Positions 54,679-64,000 of a stretch of DNA of 64,000 nucleotides are shown piece after piece. Each line of letters starts with the position of its first letter. The stretch's first letter is position 1. The DNA is taken from positions 324,731-388,730 of the forward strand of contig CACRSC010000003.1 in assembly GCA_902651635.1 (NCBI GenBank), written 5' to 3'. The position numbers and the translations under genes were made by a program. The stretch comes from Mastigamoeba balamuthi (taxonomy: Eukaryota; Evosea; Mastigamoebida; Mastigamoebidae). Below the pieces are notes generated by a model. The model saw only the letters and a list, made by a program, of their open reading frames with translations. It had not been told where the DNA came from and ran no database searches.

Positions 54679-57600
54679 CTAAGCCTTTGGCGTTGTATCC
54701 GCTGTCATTGCGGCTGCCAGCAAAGCGTCCGCCTCAGTGTCGTTCTCTATCTGCTTGTCCTGTGTCTCCTCGAAAAGCGCCATATGCTCCTAAAGACCGA
54801 ACATAGGTGAGAATAGCGAGAAGGAAATGCGTGCGAGACCTTCTCGGCGTCCTGTTCGAGGCGGTCGAGTTTCTCCTGCAGTGCTCGCTGGTCCGAGTCG
54901 TCCAGCAGGCCGTCGATGTCGTCGTCTGCGTCGAGGTCGGTGTGCGCCTCGCCGACGGTCGCAGCGGCGGCCATCGAGGCCCTCCTGTCCTGCGACTCGG
55001 CCTCTGGCGGCATCACGGTCCTGTCGTCGCCCAGAAGGCTGTCGGTGGCCGCCACCTGCGGCGTCTTTATCTGCTCGGACGACCCCCCGATGGACGGGAC
55101 CTCGGCCTGCACCGCCTGCCTGAACTTCCTGAACTCGTACGTGCTGCCGCCCGCAGCAGCAGCGACCCCGGACGACGCCGAGTGCGGCCTCGCTGGCGTC
55201 GGCTGCGGCGACCGCCTCTGCACAGGCGACATGAACTCGATGCGGCTGCTGCCCGCGAGGTTGCCGGCAGGCGCGATGGGCGACGGCATCACGAGCTCCT
55301 CTGGCCTCTTCGAGGTGCTCTCCCGGGACCGACTGCGCAGCGCAACGCAACGGGGCTGGTCAGTCGAGATGCCCTGCGCGGGGACTCTGGAGGCTCACTC
55401 GGCCACGCTGTTGCAGAACTGCTGCAGCTGCTGCGCAAACGCGGAGATCTGCTGCTCCCACTCGATGTGCCCCTTCTGTTTGTCCGATATGCGCCTGTAG
55501 AGCACCTCGAGCCTCGCGGGCGTCTGCACGCCAGTGCGATACGGCGGCCATCGGTCAGACAAAAGGGAGTACGACGAGCAGCACTGCTGGCGTTGTGTGC
55601 CTTCTGGTAGAAGCTCTCCGCGAGCACGCGTTCCTCGTCGTCGTTGGTCGTGATGACGTGGAGCTCCGTCTCGAGGTCGCTGAGCCGCGAGCGCAGCTTC
55701 ATGACGTCGAGCTGCCGCTGCATGTTCGACAGCGCCGACAGCGGCGAGTCCTCGAGGATGGCGCGCAGCCGCTCGAGCTTGCCCTGCCCGCGCGCCTTGG
55801 CCTGCTTCAGCCCGTCGAGCAGCACGCGGATCTTCTCCGCCGTCGGGGGCTCCGCGACGCTCGCCGACGGCGTGGCGGTCGTGCGGGCCACCGCCGTCCT
55901 GCGCGTCGCCGACGCCGTGTAGGCCACTGTGCTCTCGAGGTCGCGCTGCGTCCACGACGGGGGCCTCTGGGGCCTCTGCGCGGGCGTCTGGAACTGCGGG
56001 TCCGCGGCTGCCGGCGTCGGCGGCTCCCTCGGCTCCCTGCGCTTCTCCTCGAGCTCGCGCTGCTGCTGCTGCAGGGCCTGCTTGAGCGAGGCCACCTCCT
56101 GCGTGAGGGTCCTCGTCAGCGCTCGCAGGCTCTCGAGCTCCTTCCTCTCGGCGTCGGTCTGCGCCGTCGCGGCCGCGGTCCTCGCGTCCCTGTCGAGCTG
56201 CTCCCTCGCCGCGCGCAACTGGGCCTCGCGCTGGGCCAGCGCCGCGCCGTCTCGCTCGGTCCTGTCCGCGAGCTCCTTCTCGCGCTGGCGGAACTGCGCC
56301 ACGCGCTGGCGGAACCTCTCCTGCTTCTCGTCGAGCTCCTTCTCGCGCGCCTGTATCGCCTCGATCTCGGCGCTGAGCTCGCCGCCCCTCCGGCCCCCGG
56401 GCGACCCCGACGACTGCTGCGCGGCGAGACGTCGCCGGTCCCTCATGAGCGCGCCCGCCTTCTGCACGACCTCGTCCTTGAGCGCCGCGAGCTCGGCCTG
56501 CCGACGCGTGCAGTCGAGAAGGAACTTGGACTTGTCGCGCTCGAGCTCGTGGCGCTGCTCCTCGAGCTCCGAGGCGGCCGACGCCAGCGCGGCCTCGCGG
56601 TCCGCCAGCCCCTTGAGCTGCGCCTGCAGGTCGAGCCGCTTCCTGTCGAGCTCGAGCCGCAGGTCCTCCGTCTCGCGCGTCGCCTTGGAGGTGCGCTCCT
56701 TCGACTGCCGCTCGAGCGCCTGCAGCTCGTCGATGCGCCGCGCCTGGTCGGCCTCTGCGTCGCGCAGCCGCGCCTCGGTGGCCTCGAGCGCCGCCTTCTT
56801 CTTGTCGAGCTCGAGCTCCTGCGCGTGCAGCTGCTGCGTCCACGTCTTCCTGCGCGCCTCTGCCTCGCTGGCCGTCTTCTTGATGTCCTCTGTGAACGCC
56901 TCGACCTGCGCAGCACGCACCGGCCCACCGCGGGGGGTGTCAGATGGGCTGTGCTCGGGAGGAGGGTAGAGGGGAGGGACCTCGGCCTCGCGTTGCAGGA
57001 GCTGCGTCTCCCTCTCCTGCAGGGCTCTCCGCTTCTTCGCCAGCTCCTGGGGAGTTGCGAAGTGAAAGTGAGAACTGCGGGCTTGCTGCGTGGTCCGCAC
57101 GGACCTCCATCGCCTGGAGGCGCGACTGCTCGACGTCCTCGAGCAGCTTCTCGGCGTTCTCGGCGACGTAGGCGGCCTTGTCCTTGGCGTTCCTTTTGTC
57201 GATCTCCTGCTGCAGCCTCTGCTGCTCCCTCGCGAGCTGCGCGCGCGCCTCCTGCAGGTCCCTGTGCTTGCGCTCGACCTCGGCGAGACGCGCGTCCACC
57301 GACGCCGCCGCGGCCTGCAGCGACCTCTCGCGCCCCTGCAGCTCCGCCTCGCGCGCGGCGATGCCCGCGAGCGCGCTGTCGTCGTGCGCGAGCTTGCGCG
57401 CCCGCTCGAGCTCGCCGACGGCCTCCTCGAGCCTCCGCTCGCGCGCAGCGAGCAGAGCGCGCTGCTCCTCGATCGCCCTCGACCTCGCCTCGAGCTCGGC
57501 CCGCGTCTTCTCGAGCTCCGCCTGCAGCGCGTGCAGCTCCCTGCGCGCGGCCTCGACGCGCGAGCCCTCGGACTCGGCCCGCGAGGTCTCCGAGGCCACG

Positions 57601-60600
57601 CGCTGCTCGCGGGCCGCCACGCTGCCCTCGCGCGCCTCGAGCTGCCGCTGCTGCTCGTCCGCCTTGCGCTGGGCCTCGGCGGCGGCCTCCCGGAGCGACT
57701 GCGCGTCCGCGAGCGCGCGGGCGGCCCTGCGCTCGTTCTCCTGCAGGTCGCGCTTGCGCTCGTCGACGGTCTTCTGCTCGGCCGCGAGGCTCTGCTCGAG
57801 CGCGCGGATGCGCGACTCCTTGTCGGCGAGCTGCTGGCGCAGGGCGTCGGCGCCCTTGACGCCCTCCTCCGCCATCGTCTTGGTGCGCGAGAGGCGGCGC
57901 TCCTCCTCGGTGATGGTCTGCTGGCGGATGGCCAGCGTCGTCTCCATCGTCTTGAGCGTCCGCTCCTTCTCCTGCAGCTGCGTCTCGAGCGACCGCTGCT
58001 TGGCCTCCGCCCCTGCCTGCCTGTCGCGCAGCTCGCCCTCCTTCTGCTCCAGCGCTTTCTCCCTCTCCTTGATCCTGCTCGCCTCCTGTCCGCGCGCGTG
58101 TGAGTCTCCGCTCCGTGCCAACGCGGCCCCGCACTTGCGTTACTCTGCTCTCCTGCTCGCTGATGAGCTGCTCCCTCTCCCTCAGCCGGCGTGCTGTGTC
58201 CTCGAGCTCGGATTTCTGCGAGGAGGGCTCAGTGGCCACGAGCAGGGACCCGAGGAGCGGAGCGCACGTAGGACGCGTGGGCCTCGCGGATCTTGTTCCT
58301 CTTGCTCTCGAGCCGCGCGGACAGCTGCGCCATCTCCGACTCCCTCGTCTCGATGGTCTGCGCCCTCCGCTCGAGCTCGTCCTGCTGCTTCCTCCACTCC
58401 TTGGTCCGCTCGTCCCACTCGCGCCGGACCTGCTCGAACTGCCTCCTCTCGTGCGCCAGCGCCTCCGAGACCCTCCTGAGCTCCTGCGCCTGGCCCTCGA
58501 GCGTCGCCCTGCGCGCCTCGACCGACGCCACGCTGCTCTCCGACGCGCGCGCCCTCGAGTCGATCGCGCGCTCCGTGTCGCGCAGCCTGGCCTCGTCCTG
58601 GGCGATCTTTGCCTCGCGCGACTTGAGCTCGGCCTGCGTCTGCCTCAGGCTCGCCTGGAACGCCTCCTCTCGGACCCCGAGGTCCCGCTGCCTGCGACGG
58701 CGCTGATTACGGCTTGCTGGGAGCGCTGGCGCGTTGTGCTTGCCTTTGAGCGAGGCTCTCCTCGAGGGACCTGAGCTCAGCCTGCCTCTTCGCCAGGTCT
58801 CCCTGCGGTGGCGCGCTGTTGAGAAGGGAAGACCAGATTCGTCGATGAGTTGCTACGAACGCCAAGCGACTTCTCCCTCTCGAGCATCAGGGCCTCGAGA
58901 GAGCGCTGGTTCGCCTCCATTGCGGCCTCCCGGCTGCGCAGCTCGCTCTCCTTCTGCTGCAGCGCCTTCTCCATCTCCTTGACTCTGCCCATCTCCTGTT
59001 GTCTGCAACTGAGACGGCGAAGCAGAGGAACGGGCAGGGGCACCTGCGCGATCCTGTTGTCCTGCTCGTTCACCCACTGCTCCCTCTCCCTCAGCTTTCG
59101 CGCCGTGTCCTCGAGCTCTGATTTCTGTGCCAGTTGCCCTGAGAGACGGCGAGAGGAGCGCTCGACAACGACGCGGGCGCACGTAAGACGCGTGGGCCTC
59201 GCGGATCTTGTCTCGCTTGCCCTCGAGGCGCGCTGTGAGCTCTGCAATCTCCGACTCCCTCGCCTGCATGGCCTGGGCCCTCCTGTCGAGCTCGTCCTGC
59301 TGCTTCTTCCACTCCCTCGTCCGATCGTCCCACTCGCGCTTGGCCTGCTCGAACTGCCGCCGCTCCAGCGCCAGCGACTCCGAGACCCTCCGGAGCTCCT
59401 GCGCCTGGCCCTCGAGCGTCGCCCTGCGCGTCTCGACGGTGCTGTCGGCCGTGCGGGCCCTCTGGTCGACGCTGCGCTCAGCGTCGCGCAGCCTGGCCTC
59501 GTCCTGGGCCATCCGCGCCTCCCGCGCCCTCATCTCTGCCTGCGCCTGCCTCAGGTTCGCCTCCAGCGCCTCCTCCCGCACGCTGAGCTCGCGCTGCCTG
59601 CGCCGCACGCATCCTGCAGCGTCAGGGCCCTCTGTCCGAGCTTCGAGGGAGGAGGGAGGGAGGGAGCAGTGGGCTCTGGCCTTCTTGCGACGTCCTCCTC
59701 CTGCGCCCTGAGCTCTGCCTGCTTCCTGGCGAGGTCGCCCTGCGCACAAGCGAGCAGCCACAAGTCAGCTGGCCGCTGGCCAAGGGCCCCCGCTGCTGGG
59801 GCGTGCGACGCACGACGAGGGACTCGGCAGAGGCCTTGCTCTCGGTGGCGGCCCGCTCCCGCAGGGCCTGCGCGTGCTGGCGCTCCTCCAGGGCCGCGAG
59901 GGCAGCGCGCAGAGACGACTCCCTGTCGGCGACTGCCGCCTCCCTCTGGGCCATGGCCCGCTCCCTGGCCTGCCCCTCGGCCTCCTGCCTGTGCTCCCGA
60001 TCCACCAGCTCGCTCATCTTGGCCCTCCACTCGGCCCACGCCTGCCCCAGGTCATCCGCTCCCACCGCCGCACCCTGCTGCGCCCGCGCCGGGGAGGGCA
60101 GTGAGCGGGGCGACCAGCGAGGGGAACAGAGGGAACAGAGGTACAGAGTACAGAGTAACAGAGTAACAGAGTAACTGGGGGAGCAGAGAAAGCAGAGGGA
60201 ACTGAGGAACTGAGGGGACTGCGGGGATTGAGGGAACAAAGGGAACGGATGAACTGGGGGAACCGAGGGAACCGAGGGAACAGATGAAACAGAGGAACCG
60301 AGGGAGCTGAGGGAACAGAGGAACCGAGGGAGCTGAGGGAACAGAGGGGACTGAGGGGAGTGAGCACTGGGCTCACCGGCGGGGCTGTCTTGAGGTGCTC
60401 CACGTCATCCTCGAGCAGCGCCTGCGCCGAGGCGGTAAGAGCGGGCGGGCAGCGAGGGAGGAGTACGGGCCTTCTCGTGGAGGATGCCCTCGTACTCGCC
60501 CTGCAGGCGCTGCAGCTCGCGCGCGAACTCTGCGCGCTTGTCGGGCGTCACGTGGTCCAGGAACCGCGTGGCCACCGACGCCGCGTTGGTCGCTGTGGCC

Positions 60601-60686
60601 CCCGTGCGCGCCGACTGCACGAGGCTCGCGATCGACGACGCCGCGTCCAGCGACAGATCTGGCGACCCGCCGCGCGCGGGAAGCAT
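54679..60686 (-). CDS. Giant coiled-coil protein with tandem internal duplication
   Basis: A multi-exon gene from an ATG at 60686 to a stop at 54679, probably 1,600-1,700 aa; not every splice was resolved. After a short non-coiled start (LSLDAASSIASLVQSARTG) it is almost entirely Glu/Arg/Gln/Ala-rich heptad coiled coil (REKELDEKQERFRQRVAQF, EELRRVSE-type units). Two consecutive modules, about 59740-58810 and 58800-57990, repeat with the same exon order: an RQR[ED]L-VREEA helix, a KREWDDRTREWKKQQDELD or VRREWDERTKEWRKQQDEL segment, KIREAHASYV, then KSELEDTAR[KR]LREREQ. The C-terminal 350 residues are Pro/Ser/Thr-rich with an acidic end. No motor, kinase or centrosomal motif recognised. Likely a cytoskeletal or nuclear scaffold; the role is unknown. 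Confidence 0.75.
57990..59745 (-). repeat. Tandem exon-block duplication in the coiled-coil gene
   Basis: Roughly 900-bp units, copied with their introns. Protein similarity is high across HASYV and EREQ boundaries, and introns fall at matching places, so the duplication was genomic. Boundaries are approximate. Confidence 0.8.
60118..60365. repeat. Purine-rich minisatellite in an intron
   Basis: About 250 bp of imperfect 8-9-bp units (GAGGGAACA, GAGGGAACC, GAGGGAGCT; earlier units ACAGAGTA) in an intron of the coiled-coil gene. In the transcript it reads as a pyrimidine-rich CCCTCxGTT series. Confidence 0.85.
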
Positions 60687-61329
60687 CGGCGGAAGATATT
60701 TTGTGTGGTTTTTGGCGGGGCCGCTGCGAAATTGATCCGATCACGGGAGAATCTCGTGTGGCCGTGGACAGCCGACCGCCTCGTTGGCGGTTGCAAGCCC
60801 GGCGAAGCGCCGCTTCCATGTCGCCATTGTGTCAGAGCCACGACGTCGATTTCAATTGACTTGGTGAATCCGCCGGCTTAGATAAGCAAACAGACGAGCA
60901 GTGCAAGCGGGCAGCCGCTGTATGCAATTTGTTGAGGCTATCAGTTATTCACGATGGGGGAGAACATGGCGCTCTCAGTTTCCTTCCTCTGACCCACGTA
61001 GCAGTACATGAATGACACGGACCCCCAGTGCAAACAGCGCCTCACGGGAGATGTTGAGTCGGCGCTGTGCACCCCGGTGGTAGTCGGTATTGAATTCACA
61101 TGCGAAATCTGACGGCGGAGCCACGAGAGACGTACGATTGCACTGAGCCTGAAGCCAGATCCATCAGGCGGCCACGTACCGAATGAATACATTCCATTTG
61201 CTCAGTGATGCCAAAAATATCCCTGTTCAGCGACTCGGCATAGGACTCACTTTGATGTATGGAAGGTCCAATACCAGGCAATTTTGCACCAACAGGTGAT
61301 CATAGTGAATTGCGCGATGTTCGGACAAA
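60687..61329. other. Spacer between WTAP and the coiled-coil gene
   Basis: 643 bp. An AAATATCTTCC motif lies immediately before the coiled-coil ATG. No gene is supported. The left part is GC-rich, the right part near average; it holds the WTAP 3' end. Confidence 0.45.
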
Positions 61330-62745
61330 CTAAGAAGTCTCTTCGGCGGTTTGCTCCTGCTGGTGCTCTTCAGGCTCCTCGGTGGCCAGTTCCATTTGCT
61401 GCTGGTCGTCGTCATCTGGCGGCTGCTGCTGCTGCTGCTGCTGGCAGTCCTCCTCGGGCTGCTCTGGCGCGGGCTCGTCCTCGGGAGCCGGCGCCTCCTC
61501 CTGGCCGCCCGTTCTTCTCGCGAGCTCCGCCTCGAGCTCCGCGATCTTGCTGTTGGCTCTCGCCACGTCGCCCTCGAGCTGCGCGACCGTTGCCACCGCC
61601 TCTGCTCGCGCCAGCCAGTGACACTTAGCAAAGGGTGCGCGCCGTAGGCCTGAGTCCCCAGAGGGTGTGGCGCAGACCTTTCCAGTTGTTGCGCAGCCAG
61701 TCGATCGCGCGGGTCTGCTGGGCGACCCGGAGCTCGAGGCGCTGGACGTTGCCCTCGGAGAGCTGCTTGCCGAGCTCCTCGTTCTCCTGCAGCAGCGCGC
61801 GGCACCTCGCCAGCAGGCGGCACCCGACGTTGGACTGCGGCGTGAACGTCACCGCCTCGGCGTACTCCTGCACCTGCGCGAGCTTCCTCTCGGCCTCCTT
61901 GAGCTGCTCTGCTCTCGTCGGCCCGTCAGGTCTGCTCGCCACAAGCAGCCCCGCTGCTGAGGCCTACGCACCCTTCATCGTCGCGTAGTTGTAGTTGATC
62001 GCGGGGTCGCACGGCAGCGCGTGCTTCGAGGGTGCTGCGGCGTGCAGCTGCTCGATCTGTTGCCGCAGGAGCAGAAACCGTCAGAACCCCACAGAAACGC
62101 ACCGCCGCACCAAAACCCCCAATGAACAAACGCTCGATATATGACGTGGCAAACGGGGATCGGCTTCCATACGCAGCGGCGGCGCAAAAAGTCTATCGGT
62201 GATTTACGCCTCCGCGCCGTTTGAAAACACGGCAGCCACCACGGGGCGTACCCCAGCCCAGCTCCGACCCCCCCTTCACATCAGACGGTGCACCGCAGAC
62301 CACACACGCGCCACGCCACCCCAGGGGTGACGTGATATTCCCCCCACATCACCCCCGTCACCCATGCAGCCACCACCACCACCCGTTGGCACACCTGCTG
62401 GGCCATCTCGTGCAGCTCGCGCTCCTTGAGGGTCAGCCTGATCGTCGCTGCGGCCTCCCCCTTCTTGGCCTCGGCTACGCGCAAGCGACCCGCACGGTGA
62501 GACGCGTGTGAGAGATGAGAGGACGGAGGGCAGCGCCCGGCAGAAGCACCTGCCTCGCGGCGGGCCTTGGCCAGAGCGTCGGCGGCGGTGCAGGCGGTCG
62601 CGTGCGGGGCGAAGGCGGCGCGCCAGGCGTCGAGCTCGGCGCGCAGGGCCACGAGGTCGCCGGCGGAGTCGACGGCCTGGCGCTTGCACGCCGGCTCCTC
62701 GGGCGCGCCTTGGGCCGCGGGCCGCTTGTTGTTGGCGCTCTCCAT
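61330..62745 (-). CDS. WTAP: WTAP / FL(2)D homologue, m6A methyltransferase complex subunit
   Basis: Nuclear coiled-coil adaptor that in other eukaryotes anchors the METTL3-METTL14 RNA N6-adenosine methyltransferase and links it to splicing. Exons 62745-62550, 62474-62395, 62056-61972, 61908-61678 and 61601-61330 join in phase (287 aa). A short N terminus contains a basic Lys/Arg patch (NNKRPAAQ, CKRQAV). Family blocks are LTLKERELHEMAQQIEQL, DPAINYNYATMKEQL, AVTFTPQSNVGCRLLARC and LLQENEELGKQLSEG, all in WTAP order. The C-terminal 60 residues are acidic with Gln runs (CQQQQQQQPPDDDDQQQ). It shares a 114-bp divergent promoter with the next gene. Confidence 0.92.
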
Positions 62746-62859
62746 ACCCCACCGCCCAGGCGCAGATCTCCGTGAAATGGAAAGATGCGCGTATCTCCGT
62801 GCCCAGAGGAAGATCTGCGTCATTTTTCAAAAAAAATACTGGATTTCGGTCCAGACGCG
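62746..62859. promoter_or_regulatory. 114-bp divergent promoter (WTAP / unknown gene)
   Basis: Very short spacer between two starts. Contains an A-run (CAAAAAAAATACTGG) 20-35 bp before the plus-strand ATG. Bidirectional initiation is likely. Confidence 0.45.
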
Positions 62860-63917
62860 ATGTTGTCCGCAATCGCGCGGGCGGGCGACAGCCTCTCGCG
62901 CTCCGAGCTTGCCGACCGCGCCCTGTCCGCCCCGTCCCTCAGCCCCGTCACGTCCGAGGACGCCATCACCGCGATCCTCGTCTGTCCCGCTCTCCTCTCT
63001 CTCGCAGCCCTCGCACTGCGCACTGAGCGACAGGCACCCGTCCGCGCAGTCCTGCCTGGGCCAGGGGGAGGGACCCGAGGTGTGGCACAGGGGCACGGAG
63101 CTGGCCAGGAAGCTCGTGGAGGGGTCGGCGGTGCCGGCGGCCGTGATGGCGCGCGGCGTGTGCGAGGGCGTGTGCAGGGCCGTGGGGTGGGCCCTCGACA
63201 GGGCCGTCGCCGTCGCCTCGTCCCACCTCCACGCCGAGCTGCAGCCGGGGCCCGACGCCCTCCAGACCGTCTGCCACTGCATCTGGGTACCCCCTCACTC
63301 CCTTGCTGCTGCCCGTGGCTGAGACGCGTGCCGCTGGGCCGGTGAGATGGCGACGTCGGCTGCGGGGTTCCAGATGGCCGCTGTGGCCGCGTGGGAGAGG
63401 GGCTCTGCGACCATGTCGGAGCTCAGGCCGCTCACGCGATGCCTGCTGCCCACCGCCCTGGACAGCTGCGTGAAGCCCAAGGTGCGTCCCTCGGCCCTGG
63501 TGTGGTCGCTTGCGCTGATGGCCTCCTGTGCCCTGTGCTGCCTCGCAGGACGCGTCGAGCATCCTCAAGGCACTCGGGGGCGACTGCTCGCAGATCGACG
63601 AGGCTGTCGTCAACCTCCAGGAAACCGTGACGGACCTTCTGAGGTATGCGCTTGCCGCACACTCCGTGAGGATTGAGCCCCGCCCCTCTTCCCTTAGGAG
63701 CTACATGGAGATGGTCGCAGGCATTCCGCCAGATCCCAGCGACGGCGTCGAGCTTTCCTACGGCAAGCCACTGCAGGCTTGTCTGTTCGCTTTCTCTGAC
63801 ACACTCCATCCAGTGTCGGAGCAGTTGCTCTCCATCGCGAAGATCAGCACGTCGCTCTTTGGCCTGATGAACGTGTGCTGGAAACACCTCAAGGACATGC
63901 TGTCCAGGTACAAGTGA
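62860..63917 (+). CDS. Unidentified helical protein, possibly continuing past the window
   Basis: Exons 62860-62979, 63050-63286, 63374-63481, 63549-63643 and 63698 onward join in phase. The product is all-helical: ARKLVEGSAVPAAVMARGV, SILKALGGDCSQIDEAVV, HPVSEQLLSIAKISTSLFG and a C-terminal NVCWKHLKDMLSRY. A stop follows at 63915-63917, but it overlaps a perfect splice donor (AG|GTACAAGT at 63908), so the chain may be spliced onward beyond the window. No signal peptide or known motif. The Trp-Lys helix pattern made me think of the FIRRM/FLIP (DUF4487) family, but I cannot support that from sequence alone. Confidence 0.6.
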
Positions 63918-64000
63918 ATAATCGAGGATACCACTCACCGGATCTCTCAAACGTGGATTGCCAGGCACAGCAGTTTGATCGGGGAGAGATTTCCCTTCCA

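Noticed and set aside
55595-57859. 754-codon plus-strand frame across the coiled-coil gene
   Set aside because: Antisense of an Glu/Arg-rich coiled coil reads as Leu/Arg-rich sequence. No start context, no motif, and the minus strand explains the region.
1-64000. CRISPR arrays, bacterial operons, replication origins or prophage
   Set aside because: Introns, eukaryotic domain content and lack of regular spacer-repeat structure exclude these.

Overview
The window is nuclear DNA of a GC-rich, intron-bearing protist. Most introns are short (about 50-90 nt) and GT-AG, genes are closely packed on both strands, and the gene set is eukaryotic: RhoGAP, TBC, myosin, cofilin, ABCB exporter, WTAP, cis-prenyltransferase, formylglycine-generating enzyme. 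A tailless class I myosin with a Gly/Pro/Arg-rich loop-1 insert and a CaaX end, like Dictyostelium MyoK, points to Amoebozoa. The GC content and gene style would suit a free-living archamoeba such as Mastigamoeba, but that assignment is inference.

Layout. 0-15.5 kb: an unidentified partial gene, a coiled-coil/RhoGAP gene, a JAMM-like gene, the first member of a sugar-transporter-like MFS family, a three-module CHGN-like glycosyltransferase, a full-size ABCB exporter, and a second MFS gene cut by a 387-base run of N. 15.9-27.2 kb: a repeat-rich island bounded by two nearly identical 736-bp inverted copies. It holds arms of a foldback element family, an MFS fragment, a transposon-like ORF, about 2.5 kb of very AT-rich DNA, a small TIR element, a decayed LRR gene and an ARM-like gene. 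27.6-31.4 kb: two MFS genes in tandem, recently duplicated. 31.7-40.3 kb: a small Ub-like protein, a thrombospondin-type-3 membrane protein, a TBC RabGAP, an acid-ceramidase/NAAA-like hydrolase, a cis-prenyltransferase and a RUS-family protein. 40.3-41.2 kb: a complete foldback element. 41.7-48.4 kb: a fifth MFS gene, a second coiled-coil/RhoGAP paralogue, an EF-hand/pseudo-receiver protein and ADF/cofilin. 49-64 kb: the MyoK-like myosin, FGE, a giant coiled-coil protein with a tandem internal duplication, WTAP, and an unidentified helical protein that may run off the right edge.

Functional links. ADF/cofilin and the myosin are divergent neighbours, and two RhoGAPs lie in the same window, so actin-cortex functions are well represented. 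Secretory and membrane functions (CHGN-like enzyme, FGE, cis-prenyltransferase, TSP3 protein, MFS and ABC transporters) form the other main group. Several gene pairs share short divergent promoters (114 to about 360 bp). Exon joins were worked out by eye from reading frame, splice signals and family conservation. Where they are quoted the phases agree, but no transcript was available.
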